NCBI GenBank assembly: GCA_023415575.1
Contig: JAEZKF010000027.1
Location: 10,094-74,093 of the forward strand
Source: Bacillota bacterium
GTDB lineage: Bacteria; Bacillota; Clostridia; Oscillospirales; Ruminococcaceae
Reading direction: 5' to 3'
DNA: 64,000 bases
Position numbers and translations under genes: made by a program. The notes under the pieces were generated by a model that saw only the letters and a program-made list of their open reading frames with translations, was not told the DNA's origin and made no database searches. Below, piece by piece: positions 27,833-36,452 of this stretch (the stretch's first letter is position 1; the number at the start of each line of letters is the position of its first letter).

Positions 27833-29820
27833 TCCTCCCACTCACCTTTCTCTTCGTTTTCGATTTGCTCTCCCCGCAGCTTAAACCGTGCCGCAAGGTC
27901 TGCCAGTTCGCGCGAATAGGCCGAAAGCTGCTCGCTGAGTACGGCAGACTCCCTGCTTGCGTCAAGGTTATGCCGTGCAAGCTCGGAAATCCGGGTGATG
28001 TCGCCCGAGACATGGTCAAGCGCCTCTTTCTCGCTTCGCACCGACCCGACCAGCTCCTCCGTAATTTCTGAGATTCGGCGGGAGATATTGGAGATCTGCT
28101 CCATAAACTCGGCAGTCAGCCGCGCGTACTTGACGCCGTCCGCTACTGCGGCGCGGGAATGTGCAATCATCTCTGCCGTCTGCTGGGAGGACTGGGCGCT
28201 CTTTGCAGCAAGCTCCCGAACCTCCATCGCCACCACGGCAAAGCCCTTGCCGGCTGCTCCGGCGCGTGCCGCCTCTACCCCTGCATTAAGGGCGAGAATA
28301 TTGGTCTGGAAGGCGATATCCTCCATGAATTTGGTGATGTGGGTAATCTCCTCCGCGTTCTTGCGGATGCGCTCCATCGCCTCGAGTGTGTTGTTCATCT
28401 GCTCGCCGCCCTGCTGGACGCGGTCGACAATCTCGTCGGTCAGGCTGCGGGCAACGTTGACGTTTTCATTGACAACGTTGATTTCAGATGCAATGCGGCC
28501 GGTCTCGGTAACTAGGCGGGAAACCGCCTCGCTCTGGTGCTCCGATGACTCGTGCACAATCTGAGCGCTCGTAGACACCTCACGCGCGCTGTTATCCAGC
28601 TGCATGGCGGATTGCTTGAGGTTTGAAAGAATCTCGTTTAGGAAGGTGATGATGTTGTTGAGCGAATCCTTCATCACCACAAAGTCTCCGGCAAACTCGC
28701 CTTGTACCTTTACATTGAGGTTGTATTCAGACAAGGCTTCCAGTGCCTCGCGCAGCTTGAATATGTAGCCGCTGACATCGTTTATGGTATCGCGCAGGGC
28801 AGTTGACAGCGTCTGCGCCTCATCCTTTGTCGTGATAACCTCCACGGGCGTTGTGAGGTCTCCGCGGGCAAGGCCCTGGATGCGGTCGGTGACGCTTGCA
28901 ATCGACCGGGATATCTGCCCCGAGAACCGCCTGATATACAGAAGCGAAAGCAGGAGAAGTACTGCTACCATCATAACGCTGTAGATGATAAAGCGGTTTG
29001 TGGTCGCGGTAAACTCCGACTTGGGTACGAGGATTGCTATATACCAGTTCACCCCGCGCACCGGTGCATAGGCCACATAGGTATCGCTGCCGCTGATGGG
29101 CACCTCCCCAACGCCAATCTCGCCCGCCTTGATGTTCTCGGCAAGGGCCTTCATGGCGGTATCAGAGGCATATAGGGAATCCATCGTATGATGATTCACA
29201 ACCAAATCGGTATCGGCATGGGCAACAATCTTACCGTCCCTATTGATAATCAGCGCATGGCCGTCCTGACCGATATGGATGTTGGAAAGGACGTCATTGA
29301 GGAGGTCATAGCGGTAGGCGCCAACAAGGTAGTAGGCGATGGTATCTCCATTATAAACAGGTATGCCCACCGAAATCTGCAGGCTGTCGTCCGATACCGA
29401 GGTATCGTCTATGACAAGATTCCTCGTTTTCTGCAGCATGGAGTACAGGTATCCGTCCTTGATGCTTGCCGGGCTATCCGCATAGCCGGTGTAGAGTTTG
29501 CCGTCCGGCGAATAGAGGCCGAGCCACACAAACTCAATGCCTGAGGCGCTCTGCACAAGCTGCTGCTTCTTTTGCTCAAGGCTTGTTTCAGCCGAGGTCA
29601 GCGTGTCATTCTCTGCTAGCATTAGGATGCGGTCACTGAGCAGGTGCAGGTTTCCCTCCACGCTCTGGGCTGCAATCTTTGCAAAGGGCTCCAGTGTACT
29701 TTTTAGGGTCGTATCGGTCAAAGAATCAGCCGATATGGCAAGGGTTACCGTCACAGCAATTGCAACGACTAAAACAACGATAACAGTATTGAGTATGATT
29801 TTGCCTTTAATACTTTTCAA
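27829..29820 (-). CDS. Methyl-accepting chemotaxis protein
   Basis: Transmembrane chemoreceptor, 663 residues. First membrane helix about 5-28, an extracellular dCache-like sensor (about 35-270; 'FVWLGLYSPDGKLYTG' and 'GQDGHALIINRDGKIVAHAD'), second helix about 275-297, HAMP, then the signalling rod with the tip 'DIAFQTNILALNAGVEAARA'. The start is uncertain: an ATG at 29841 has no ribosome site, whereas the TTG at 29820 has AAAGGAAGG nine bases upstream and gives MKSIKGKIILN, which is typical; I chose the TTG. Overlaps the FMN-binding lipoprotein gene. No flagellar or che genes nearby. Confidence 0.92.
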   Translation of the reverse strand: MKSIKGKIILNTVIVVLVVAIAVTVTLAISADSLTDTTLKSTLEPFAKIAAQSVEGNLHLLSDRILMLAENDTLTSAETSLEQKKQQLVQSASGIEFVWLGLYSPDGKLYTGYADSPASIKDGYLYSMLQKTRNLVIDDTSVSDDSLQISVGIPVYNGDTIAYYLVGAYRYDLLNDVLSNIHIGQDGHALIINRDGKIVAHADTDLVVNHHTMDSLYASDTAMKALAENIKAGEIGVGEVPISGSDTYVAYAPVRGVNWYIAILVPKSEFTATTNRFIIYSVMMVAVLLLLSLLYIRRFSGQISRSIASVTDRIQGLARGDLTTPVEVITTKDEAQTLSTALRDTINDVSGYIFKLREALEALSEYNLNVKVQGEFAGDFVVMKDSLNNIITFLNEILSNLKQSAMQLDNSAREVSTSAQIVHESSEHQSEAVSRLVTETGRIASEINVVNENVNVARSLTDEIVDRVQQGGEQMNNTLEAMERIRKNAEEITHITKFMEDIAFQTNILALNAGVEAARAGAAGKGFAVVAMEVRELAAKSAQSSQQTAEMIAHSRAAVADGVKYARLTAEFMEQISNISRRISEITEELVGSVRSEKEALDHVSGDITRISELARHNLDASRESAVLSEQLSAYSRELADLAARFKLRGEQIENEEKGEWEE

Positions 29821-29844
29821 ACGGGTATCCCTTCCTTTCATCCG

Positions 29845-29870
29845 AAAAAAATGCGGGCGTAAGCTCGCAT
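29845..29870 (-). promoter_or_regulatory. Terminator-like hairpin in the chemoreceptor leader
   Basis: Between the promoter and the start codon the minus strand reads ATGCGAGC-TTAC-GCCCGCAT followed by six T residues. One A-C mismatch weakens the stem. It could attenuate the chemoreceptor operon or be inactive. Confidence 0.35.
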
Positions 29871-29911
29871 CATTTCCAGAAATTTATGTAAAAAGAATGA
29901 TAACTATTAAC

Positions 29912-29939
29912 ATTTTATCATAGTTTGTGTTGAAGTCAA
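29912..29939 (-). promoter_or_regulatory. Sigma-A-like promoter of the chemoreceptor operon
   Basis: Minus strand: TTGACT, 16 bases, TAAAAT, just downstream of the terminator at 29983-30014. No flagellar sigma-D box was seen. Confidence 0.45.
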
Positions 29940-29982
29940 TCGAAATTTAGCAGTTTTGGCAAGGTGATGTATATCGGTCAAA

Positions 29983-30014
29983 GAAAAAAGTGCTGCCGTT
30001 GCATACAGCAGCAC
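29983..30014 (-). terminator. Terminator of the GNAT transcript, beyond the repeats
   Basis: Stem GTGCTGC / GCAGCAC on the minus strand, then TTTTTTC. It lies 485 bases after the GNAT stop; the repeat elements sit between. Confidence 0.7.
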
Positions 30015-30131
30015 AAATATAGCATTATAAGCAAAAGCAGGCATGATGCTGTTTGCGTTATTACCTCATACCGCGCTGCACTTTGCAAGGACCTCATCCG
30101 ACACTTCGCATGGTCATACTGCGTTTGACCG

Positions 30132-30269
30132 TTACCTCATCCGGCGCTAACGCGCCACCTTCTCCTATTAGGAGAAGGCTTTAGCCTAGCGGAATTATTG
30201 GCTTTTCCTTTATACGTCAAGTCTTGCTTGACATTGAGAAGCTGTCGAGCGCAGCGAGACTGATGAGGT
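30132..30269. repeat. 138-bp MITE-like repeat, copy 1
   Basis: Nearly identical to copy 2 (137 of 138 bases; T at 30205 versus C at 30410). The element has 8-bp terminal inverted repeats ACCTCATC...GATGAGGT and several internal hairpins: GGCGC-TAAC-GCGCC, the 21-base palindrome at 30158-30178 (CCTTCTCCTA / TAGGAGAAGG) and GTCAAG/CTTGAC. No coding capacity. This is the form of a small non-autonomous element or palindromic repeat. Confidence 0.85.
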
Positions 30270-30336
30270 ATATTGGAGAAGGCTAAGACTTCATGCAAAT
30301 TTAGTTTTTCCTAGCCACGTCAAGCTTGTTACGTTA
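30270..30336. repeat. Degenerate relic of the same repeat family
   Basis: The 67 bases between the two full copies carry GGAGAAGGCT, AGTTTTTCCT and ACGTCAAGCTTG in the same order as the central and right part of the 138-bp element, with intervening bases changed. Fragments of its left end (ACCTCAT) also recur at about 30062 and 30091. Confidence 0.5.
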
Positions 30337-30474
30337 TTACCTCATCCGGCGCTAACGCGCCACCTTCTCCTATTAGGAGAAGGCTTTAGCCTAGCGGAAT
30401 TATTGGCTTCTCCTTTATACGTCAAGTCTTGCTTGACATTGAGAAGCTGTCGAGCGCAGCGAGACTGATGAGGT
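30337..30474. repeat. 138-bp MITE-like repeat, copy 2
   Basis: Direct repeat of copy 1 at an offset of 205 bases, same orientation, with the same termini ACCTCATC/GATGAGGT. It ends 25 bases from the GNAT stop codon. Confidence 0.85.
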
Positions 30475-30498
30475 GTACTCCAATTGGCGAGCTACTCA

Positions 30499-31383
30499 TC
30501 AACCCTGCACTCTCCACCAACTATAATTTGAATACGGTCGAAAGCCGATGCTGTAATAAAAGGGCTGCAGAGAGCTTGCAAGGATTCGGGCTGCGCCGGC
30601 GGCGGCACAGCGGGCAATCCCCTCCCGCATACCGGCTTTGGCAAGCCCAAGGCCACGGTAGGCGGGGTCTGTTCCGACCGTCACTGCCATTGCAGTTTGC
30701 TGCTTCGGCTCGTACATTAAGGAGCACAGAGACGCAAAGTCACCGTTTGGGGCAACCACGGCAATAATAAGACTTAAATCAACGTTGGGCCGTAAAAGCA
30801 GCTGCCTATAGGTTCTTTCTCTCTCAGGTGTAAACACAAACTCTTCGCTGCCAAATCGATGATTTAAAACGATGTGCAACACCTTTGCAAAGCGTTCTAA
30901 GTCAAAGGTCTCCTTCATGCTCGTGACTGTAAAGCCATCGGGCAAGCGATAGGTCAGGTCTGCGTTATGTACTGCAAGGCCTGCAACACTGGCTTTTTGC
31001 TCGGTTGCAGTGTAGCCATCCCTTGCTGCTATCTCCTGAAACATCGCGTCGGTATCGGCAATCAACACCTCAGAGGTGCCATCCTGATTCAAACTTTGTC
31101 TTGCATAGGATAGGATCTCTCCCCATAGGTACTCATACCCGCGCATGGTAAAGCAATAGGCTCTGCCCGGCTGCATATCAAAAATCGCCATACCCACCAC
31201 TTCATCGCCGAGCTCCCACAGTCCGATTCTGCTAAGGGCATTGCTGTCTGAATGGATAACCGTATGGTCCCAACGTGCAAATGTATAATAGTCATCTGCA
31301 AGCTTTACGATAAAGGAGCGAACCTTAAAGTAGTCCTCCGAAAAACCGGGAACCCGCGCATAGTTCCGAAAGCTGATCTTCAT
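30499..31383 (-). CDS. GNAT family N-acetyltransferase
   Basis: 294 residues. The C-terminal half holds the acetyl-CoA motif 'VTVGTDPAYRGLGLAKAGM' (R-x-x-G-x-G/A form) preceded by 'TAMA' strand and followed by 'RILASSLQPFYYSIGFRPY'. The N-terminal ~150 residues resemble a second, degenerate GNAT half ('LWELGDEVVGMAIFDMQPG'), so it is probably a tandem-GNAT protein. Acceptor unknown. Its 3' region carries two repeat elements before the terminator at 29983. Confidence 0.85.
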   Translation of the reverse strand: MKISFRNYARVPGFSEDYFKVRSFIVKLADDYYTFARWDHTVIHSDSNALSRIGLWELGDEVVGMAIFDMQPGRAYCFTMRGYEYLWGEILSYARQSLNQDGTSEVLIADTDAMFQEIAARDGYTATEQKASVAGLAVHNADLTYRLPDGFTVTSMKETFDLERFAKVLHIVLNHRFGSEEFVFTPERERTYRQLLLRPNVDLSLIIAVVAPNGDFASLCSLMYEPKQQTAMAVTVGTDPAYRGLGLAKAGMREGIARCAAAGAARILASSLQPFYYSIGFRPYSNYSWWRVQG

Positions 31384-31532
31384 CCCTTTTCACCACCCGG
31401 AGCTCATTTTTCCATTAAATATAACATATAACGTATGTTTTTTCCATATATAGATTAAAATAGATTGGTGTAATGATCCATATCAGTAAATAATTCTAAT
31501 GAGATTATTGATTTATTCGGGCTTTAACAATG

Positions 31533-31566
31533 CAAAAAGGCAACCCAGACAAAGTCAGGATTGCCT
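31533..31566 (-). terminator. Terminator of the alpha/beta hydrolase at 31587
   Basis: Stem AGGCAATCC / GGGTTGCCT (one G-U) with an 11-base loop, then TTTTTGC on the minus strand. Confidence 0.8.
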
Positions 31567-31586
31567 AACATTGAACATTTAGCAGC

Positions 31587-32375
31587 TTATCGGATGCGGT
31601 AAAGCCATTCCTCCACAAGCGCGCGGAAGGTTTTTGCTCGATCAATCTGCAGGTTGTGGCCGGCACAATCAAGGACGGTGAAGCTTGCGCGCGGGTAGCA
31701 GGGCAGGATCTCGTATGCCCCCTCAAAGCCCGTGCAGTTGTCCTGCCTGCCCGTGATAAAGGCCGTGGGAAAGTAGTACCGCCTTGATAAATCAAACTCC
31801 AAGGTCTGCCCCAGCGCATCGATAAAGGCATGGTCGGCAAGGTGGAGATACTGCTCGATGTCCCTGTGGTATTGCTCCTGCGCCTCCTTGGTCTGAACGA
31901 CCGATAGTAACGCAAAGGTCTTGCGCTGTTCTGAGGAAAGCGACACCATAAACTCAGGGTCTGATATTAAGACCTGTCGTTCCGGCAAGGTCTGCTTGAT
32001 ATCAGCAATATAGGGGCACAAAAACAAAGCACCGAGAATGCGGTCGCTGATTCGCTCGATGATGCCCCGCGCAAGCTGCCCGCCAAAAGACTCACCCACG
32101 AGCAGAAAGGGCGCATCACCTAGCACAAGGTTGATAAACCGAATCAGCACCTCGGTGATGGTGGTATCGTCATAGACCCCCTTACCCGGCTTGGAAAGCC
32201 CCATGCCCGGCAGGTCGGGATAGATGCGCCGATAGCCTCCTATCTCCTCAAAGACGGGCTCAAAGCATCCCGTCATCAGGTGGTGGTCTACCCTTGAGCC
32301 ATGCAGAAGCACAACGGGCACACCCTCGCCATACTCCACATAGTGGATGGTGGTGTCGTCAATCCGAACTGTCAT
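31587..32375 (-). CDS. Alpha/beta fold hydrolase
   Basis: 262 residues with a complete triad: the oxyanion motif 'VVLLHGS', nucleophile elbow GESFGG (Ser about 94), acid in 'ITGRQDN' and the histidine in 'CAGHNL'. 'RIYPDLPGMGLSKPGKG' is typical of the proline iminopeptidase/haloperoxidase-like branch. GGAGG lies seven bases before the ATG. Substrate unknown. It is separated from the GNAT gene by a terminator and so transcribed alone. Confidence 0.88.
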   Translation of the reverse strand: MTVRIDDTTIHYVEYGEGVPVVLLHGSRVDHHLMTGCFEPVFEEIGGYRRIYPDLPGMGLSKPGKGVYDDTTITEVLIRFINLVLGDAPFLLVGESFGGQLARGIIERISDRILGALFLCPYIADIKQTLPERQVLISDPEFMVSLSSEQRKTFALLSVVQTKEAQEQYHRDIEQYLHLADHAFIDALGQTLEFDLSRRYYFPTAFITGRQDNCTGFEGAYEILPCYPRASFTVLDCAGHNLQIDRAKTFRALVEEWLYRIR

Positions 32376-32517
32376 ATCCTTACCTCCAACCTAGTTCAAA
32401 GCTGCCGGATTGACGCTGCATACATTAAGGATGTTGCGCCCACTCGGTTTATCCTATTATACCACCCTTTTATGCCATTTCCAATATCAGTAAACCACAC
32501 AATTTGCAGGATTTACG

Positions 32518-32988
32518 CTACTTGATAATATCCCCAAGCGTAAAGGGCACGACCTTCTTTAGATCGTCGATGCCAAGCTCAATCTGAAACCCAATCCGGC
32601 CGCCGCTAAAGAGGATGGTCTCAAAGTCTTTCGCCGTTTGGTGTATGGTGGTTTGAAACAGCTTTTTCATGCCGATAGGCGAGCACCCGCCGTGGACATA
32701 GCCGGTAAGACCCAGCAAATCCTTGGATTTAAGCATCTCAATCGACTTCTCCCCCACATGGGCTGCCGCCTTCTTTAAATCAAGCTCCTCGCATACGGGA
32801 ACCATAAACACATAGTGGGCCCCGCTCTTACCTGTTGTCACAAGCGTTTTAAACACCCGCGCAGGGTCCTGACCCAGTACAGCTGCAACCTCAGTACCGC
32901 TGACGACACCGGTATCGGTGTAAAAGTGCTGCTTGTAGGCTATCTTTAAGCTGTCCAGCTTTCGCATCGCGTTTGTCTTGTCCGCCAT
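32518..32988 (-). CDS. ybaK: Cys-tRNA(Pro)/Cys-tRNA(Cys) deacylase, YbaK family
   Basis: Trans-editing factor that hydrolyses misacylated tRNA. 156 residues. The YbaK/ProX fold is recognisable by 'EVAAVLGQDPARVFKTLVTTG', 'MVPVCEELDLKKAAAHVGEKS' and 'GYVHGGCSPIGMKK', with Lys and Gly-Cys-Ser-Pro in the active-site region. A longer frame exists upstream, but it runs through the Ser-repeat gene; the ATG at 32988 with AAGGG eight bases upstream is the right start. Confidence 0.92.
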   Translation of the reverse strand: MADKTNAMRKLDSLKIAYKQHFYTDTGVVSGTEVAAVLGQDPARVFKTLVTTGKSGAHYVFMVPVCEELDLKKAAAHVGEKSIEMLKSKDLLGLTGYVHGGCSPIGMKKLFQTTIHQTAKDFETILFSGGRIGFQIELGIDDLKKVVPFTLGDIIK

Positions 32989-33025
32989 AGTGGTGTCCCT
33001 TCTTTCCTTCTGATTACTCCCTACA

Positions 33026-33059
33026 TAGAAAAGCACCGTCCGTATTGCGGGACGGTGCT
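33026..33059 (-). terminator. Terminator of the Ser/Lys-repeat protein gene
   Basis: 10-bp stem AGCACCGTCC / GGACGGTGCT with an eight-base loop, followed by TTTTCT on the minus strand. Confidence 0.75.
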
Positions 33060-33073
33060 CTGTATTCGTTTGA

Positions 33074-34171
33074 TTATTCCTCGCTGGAGCTGCCGTCGGA
33101 CTCTGAGCCAGAACTGTTCTTGGAGCTGCTAGAGCTGCTCTTACTGGAGCTGCTGCTCTTGCTGGAACTGCTGCTCTTACTTGAGCTGCTACTCTTACTG
33201 GAGCTGCTGCTCTTACTCGAACTGCTCTTGCTGGAGCTTGATTCCTTTGAAGAGCTCTCATTTTCCTCGGAGCTGCTCTCCTCCGAGGACGATTCATCCT
33301 CATGGGAGGTGGAATCGGTCTCGTCATTTGAGGATACATCACCGATGACTTCCTCTTCAAGCGACGAGGTACCGGAGGTAATGAGGTCCTCCTCATAGTA
33401 CTCGTACTCCGAGCCGGTGCCCGAGCTGCTGGAGTCGTTCTCTACGTCGCGCAGGGCGGTGATGATATAGCCCGTTTCCGTCTTTTTGAGGAAGTAGTTC
33501 ATATACTTATCGGGGTCGGGCTCGTGGCGGTTGCCCTTTTCGTCAATCTCCCATACGCTGCCCGGCGGCACATAGCCTACCCGCAGGATAATCTCGTCGC
33601 CGTTTTTGGTGATCTTCATAACCTTCGGGGTGTAAACGGCAATCTCCGCCGATGTCGGCACGGTATAAACCTTGTTTTCCTCGTCGTAAACGTAGGTGGT
33701 TTCATAGTCACCGAAGGTCTGGTGCTCCAGCTTTACCTCCGGTCCAAACAGGTTGGCGGCGCGCACATCAAGCTCCGAGGCGGGGATCAGCGAGAAGTTA
33801 AACTCATCCTTTGCCCACTTGGAATCGTCGTTATTTAAGATGGCTGACCACATCGCCGTTTGCAGCAGCATGGACTGATCAAGGGTTGCAACACTTTCAA
33901 ATGGCGGCGGGTCGTACATGACCACCGGCATTAAGAAGCGTTCAAACCGCGCCTTTTCCTTGTCGTTGTTGATAAACGACTGGGTCACGTTCACAATGCC
34001 CACAATGAGCGTTACAATGCCGATTGCACACAGAATCAGCACCAACAGACCAATGGGGGCCGCGATGCGGCTGCCCTTGCGTCTCCGCCTGGGGGACGGC
34101 TTCGCAGACGGTTTTATGTCCTGCTCGGGCGCAAGCCCGCTTTGAAACAGTTCACTGTCTTTTGTACCCAA
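33074..34171 (-). CDS. Membrane-anchored protein with C-terminal Ser/Lys repeats
   Basis: 365 residues. A basic cytoplasmic N-terminus (RRRRKGSR), one transmembrane helix (about 37-60), an extracytoplasmic domain of about 190 residues with 'ILRVGYVPPGSVWEIDEKGN' and 'YFLKKTETGYIITALRD', then an acidic Ser/Glu stretch and a tail of about seven repeated KSSSSS units. The start is TTG with a perfect AAAGGAGG nine bases upstream. The repeat tail may span the cell wall or be phosphorylated/glycosylated. No family recognised for the globular part. Confidence 0.8.
   Translation of the reverse strand: MGTKDSELFQSGLAPEQDIKPSAKPSPRRRRKGSRIAAPIGLLVLILCAIGIVTLIVGIVNVTQSFINNDKEKARFERFLMPVVMYDPPPFESVATLDQSMLLQTAMWSAILNNDDSKWAKDEFNFSLIPASELDVRAANLFGPEVKLEHQTFGDYETTYVYDEENKVYTVPTSAEIAVYTPKVMKITKNGDEIILRVGYVPPGSVWEIDEKGNRHEPDPDKYMNYFLKKTETGYIITALRDVENDSSSSGTGSEYEYYEEDLITSGTSSLEEEVIGDVSSNDETDSTSHEDESSSEESSSEENESSSKESSSSKSSSSKSSSSSKSSSSSKSSSSSKSSSSSKSSSSSSKNSSGSESDGSSSEE
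33116..33240. repeat. Tandem 18-bp repeats encoding KSSSSS
   Basis: Imperfect 18-base units of the type CTGCTCTTACTGGAGCTG on the plus strand, encoding Lys plus Ser runs on the minus strand. Third-position changes between units show that they are not freshly copied, but the array could still vary in length. Confidence 0.7.
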
Positions 34172-34241
34172 GGTCGGATACCTCCTTTACCGGCGCGGCT
34201 TTCGCTAAAGTTTTGCCGAAATGTTCTTTTACAAGAACCAC

Positions 34242-35489
34242 TTAGCGTACCTGTCCGCTGCCGTGTATCACATATTTCACGGATGTCAATTCGTTTAGTC
34301 CCATCGGCCCACGCGTATGCAGCTTCTGGGTCGAGATGCCGATCTCAGCGCCCAGGCCGAACACGCCGCCGTCGGTAAATCGGGTGGAGGCATTGACATA
34401 CACCGCCGCCGCGTCGATTTCATTTACAAAGCGTTCGCTGTTTGCGTAGCTTTCGGTCACAATACATTCGCTGTGGCCACTTGAGTATTGTACTATGTGG
34501 CTGATTGCCTCGTCAATGGAATTGACTACCTTGACAGCGAGGATATAGTCTAAAAACTCAGTTGCATAGTCTTCATCCGTCGCGGGTATAACCCCTTGCC
34601 CGAGGATAGACCGTGTCTGTTCGCAGCCGCGAATCTGCACGTTTTTCTTTTGCAATAAGGCGTTTGCCATAGGCAAAAACTCTTTAGCAACATCCTTGTG
34701 CACAAGCAGGGTTTCCGCCGCGTTGCACACCGACGGACGGGAGGTCTTTGCATTGTATATGATGTTTGCCGCCATCTCCAGGTTGCAGGGGCTGTCGACA
34801 TAGACGTGGCAGTTGCCCACGCCCGTTTCAATCACCGGAACGGTGGCGTTCTTCACACACGCCGAGATTAGCCCTGCCCCGCCGCGCGGAATCAGCACAT
34901 CCACATAGCCGTTTAGGCGCATGAGCTCGGTTGCGGTCTCGCGCGCGGTGTCGCCGATAATCTGAATGCAGTCCTCATTAAGGCCTGCCGATTTTAAAGC
35001 CTTACGCATAATGGATACCAAGCAGAGGTTGGAGTGAATAGCCTCCTTGCCCCCGCGCAGGATAACGGCATTTGAGCTTTTTAGGCACAGAACAGCCGCA
35101 TCCACCGTGACGTTGGGCCGTGCCTCGTAGATGATGGCAATCACCCCGAGGGGTACGCGTGTCTTTTCAATGCGCAGGCCGTCTGTGTTTACATAGCCGG
35201 TTTCAATGCGGCCGATGGGGTCGGGCAGCATGATAACCTCGCGCACGGCTTGGGCAATGCCCTTGACGCGGTCTTCGGTCAGACGCAGGCGGTCAAGCAG
35301 CGCTGGAGTAAGGCCTGCCTTCTCTCCCGCCGCAAGGTCGCGGGCATTCTCATTTAAAATCTCCGGGATGTTATCCTCAAGCGCCTGCGCAATGGTAGCG
35401 AGCGCCGTGTTCTTCTCCACAGTGCTTGCGGTTAACAGCGTTCTTGATGCCGCCTTTGCGGCAACGCCAGTCTCGAGTACCGTTCTCAT
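34242..35489 (-). CDS. proA: Glutamate-5-semialdehyde dehydrogenase (gamma-glutamyl phosphate reductase)
   Basis: Second step of proline synthesis: reduces gamma-glutamyl phosphate to the semialdehyde with NADPH. 415 residues, full length. The catalytic cysteine is in 'TSRPSVCNAAETLLVH'; 'GVIAIIYEARPNVTVDAAVLCLKSSNAVILRGG' in part and 'DGGVFGLGAEIGISTQKLHTRGPMGL' in part are conserved. AAAGGAGG lies eight bases before the ATG. Follows proB by 38 bases; the two form a proBA operon. Confidence 0.96.
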   Translation of the reverse strand: MRTVLETGVAAKAASRTLLTASTVEKNTALATIAQALEDNIPEILNENARDLAAGEKAGLTPALLDRLRLTEDRVKGIAQAVREVIMLPDPIGRIETGYVNTDGLRIEKTRVPLGVIAIIYEARPNVTVDAAVLCLKSSNAVILRGGKEAIHSNLCLVSIMRKALKSAGLNEDCIQIIGDTARETATELMRLNGYVDVLIPRGGAGLISACVKNATVPVIETGVGNCHVYVDSPCNLEMAANIIYNAKTSRPSVCNAAETLLVHKDVAKEFLPMANALLQKKNVQIRGCEQTRSILGQGVIPATDEDYATEFLDYILAVKVVNSIDEAISHIVQYSSGHSECIVTESYANSERFVNEIDAAAVYVNASTRFTDGGVFGLGAEIGISTQKLHTRGPMGLNELTSVKYVIHGSGQVR

Positions 35490-35527
35490 AACCCATTCCT
35501 CCTTTGCAAGGTATCCTATCTATATGA

Positions 35528-36322
35528 TTACTTCATAAACAGTGTTCCGACGGCCTTACCCTCGAGCAAATCATAAAGGGTCTCGGGGGTAGCGCCGTTA
35601 ATAATTGCCATGGTAATGCCCTTTTTAAGGGCTATTTCAGCTGCATGCAGCTTGGTAATCATGCCGCCGGTGCCCATCTCCGAGCCTGCCCCGCCCGCAA
35701 GGCTGCAGATTTCCTCGGTAATCTCGGTAACATGCTCAATTAAGCGGGCATCCTTGTCGGTACGCGGGTCGCCGGTGTAAAGCCCGTCGATGTCGCTGAG
35801 CAGAATCAACGCATCCGCGCTGCATACATCAGCAACCACTGCCGAAAGGGTATCGTTATCGCCGAAGTTGCCGCCGCACTCAATCTCGTCGGTGGCAACG
35901 GTGTCGTTTTCATTTACAACGGGGATACACCCCATATCAAGCAGCCGGCAGAAGGTGTTCTCTACGTTGTGCCTGCGCAGGTCATCATCGATGACATCGC
36001 GCGTCAAAAGCACCTGAGCCACCGTGTGGCTGTATTCGCCAAAGAGCTTATCATATGTATACATAAGCTCGCATTGTCCGACTGCGGCGGCCGCCTGTTT
36101 GGTCGGGATGTCAGATGGCTTGTGCTTGAGTCCCAGCTTTCCGACACCGACGCCGATGGCGCCGGACGAAACCAGCACGACTTCGCGTCCGGAGTTTTTG
36201 ATATCCGCAAGCACCTTGACAAGGCGCTCAATCTTTCTAAGATTCATCCTGCCCGTTTCATGGGCGATGGTGGAGGTGCCCACCTTAACAACGATGCGTT
36301 TTGCATCCTTTATGCTGCACAT
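35528..36322 (-). CDS. proB: Glutamate 5-kinase
   Basis: First step of proline synthesis: phosphorylates glutamate; normally inhibited by proline. 264 residues, the short form that lacks the C-terminal PUA domain. Amino-acid-kinase motifs: 'VVKVGTSTIAH', 'VVLVSSGAIGVGVGKLGL', 'VVNENDTVATDEI', 'FGDNDTLSAVVA', 'LLSDIDGLYTGDP' and 'GTGGMITKLHAAEIA'. Ribosome site is moderate (GGGGAAAG). Probable promoter at 36423-36452. Confidence 0.95.
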   Translation of the reverse strand: MCSIKDAKRIVVKVGTSTIAHETGRMNLRKIERLVKVLADIKNSGREVVLVSSGAIGVGVGKLGLKHKPSDIPTKQAAAAVGQCELMYTYDKLFGEYSHTVAQVLLTRDVIDDDLRRHNVENTFCRLLDMGCIPVVNENDTVATDEIECGGNFGDNDTLSAVVADVCSADALILLSDIDGLYTGDPRTDKDARLIEHVTEITEEICSLAGGAGSEMGTGGMITKLHAAEIALKKGITMAIINGATPETLYDLLEGKAVGTLFMK

Positions 36323-36422
36323 TGCAAGCTTTCCCCTTTTCCCCGTTAAGACTGATACAGCCTGTATATTCTTATTCTTTATCTACAGTTTGTTCCCCGA
36401 AGATAAAAGATTTCTACCGTGC

Positions 36423-36452
36423 ATTATAGCACAATCCCATATAACCCCACAA
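36423..36452 (-). promoter_or_regulatory. Probable promoter of proBA
   Basis: Minus strand: TTGTGG, 18 bases, TATAAT. The -10 is perfect and the -35 weak. It lies about 100 bases upstream of proB. Confidence 0.45.

Noticed and set aside
30132..30474. CRISPR array or rRNA-like repeat
   Set aside because: Only two 138-base copies with a 67-base related spacer; too long and too few for CRISPR, and self-complementary in the manner of a MITE.
33045..33398. Plus-strand reading frame of leucine/glutamate repeats (LELLELLLL)
   Set aside because: It is the antisense of the Ser/Lys repeats of the membrane protein at 33074-34171; its repeats only mirror that gene and it has no ribosome site.
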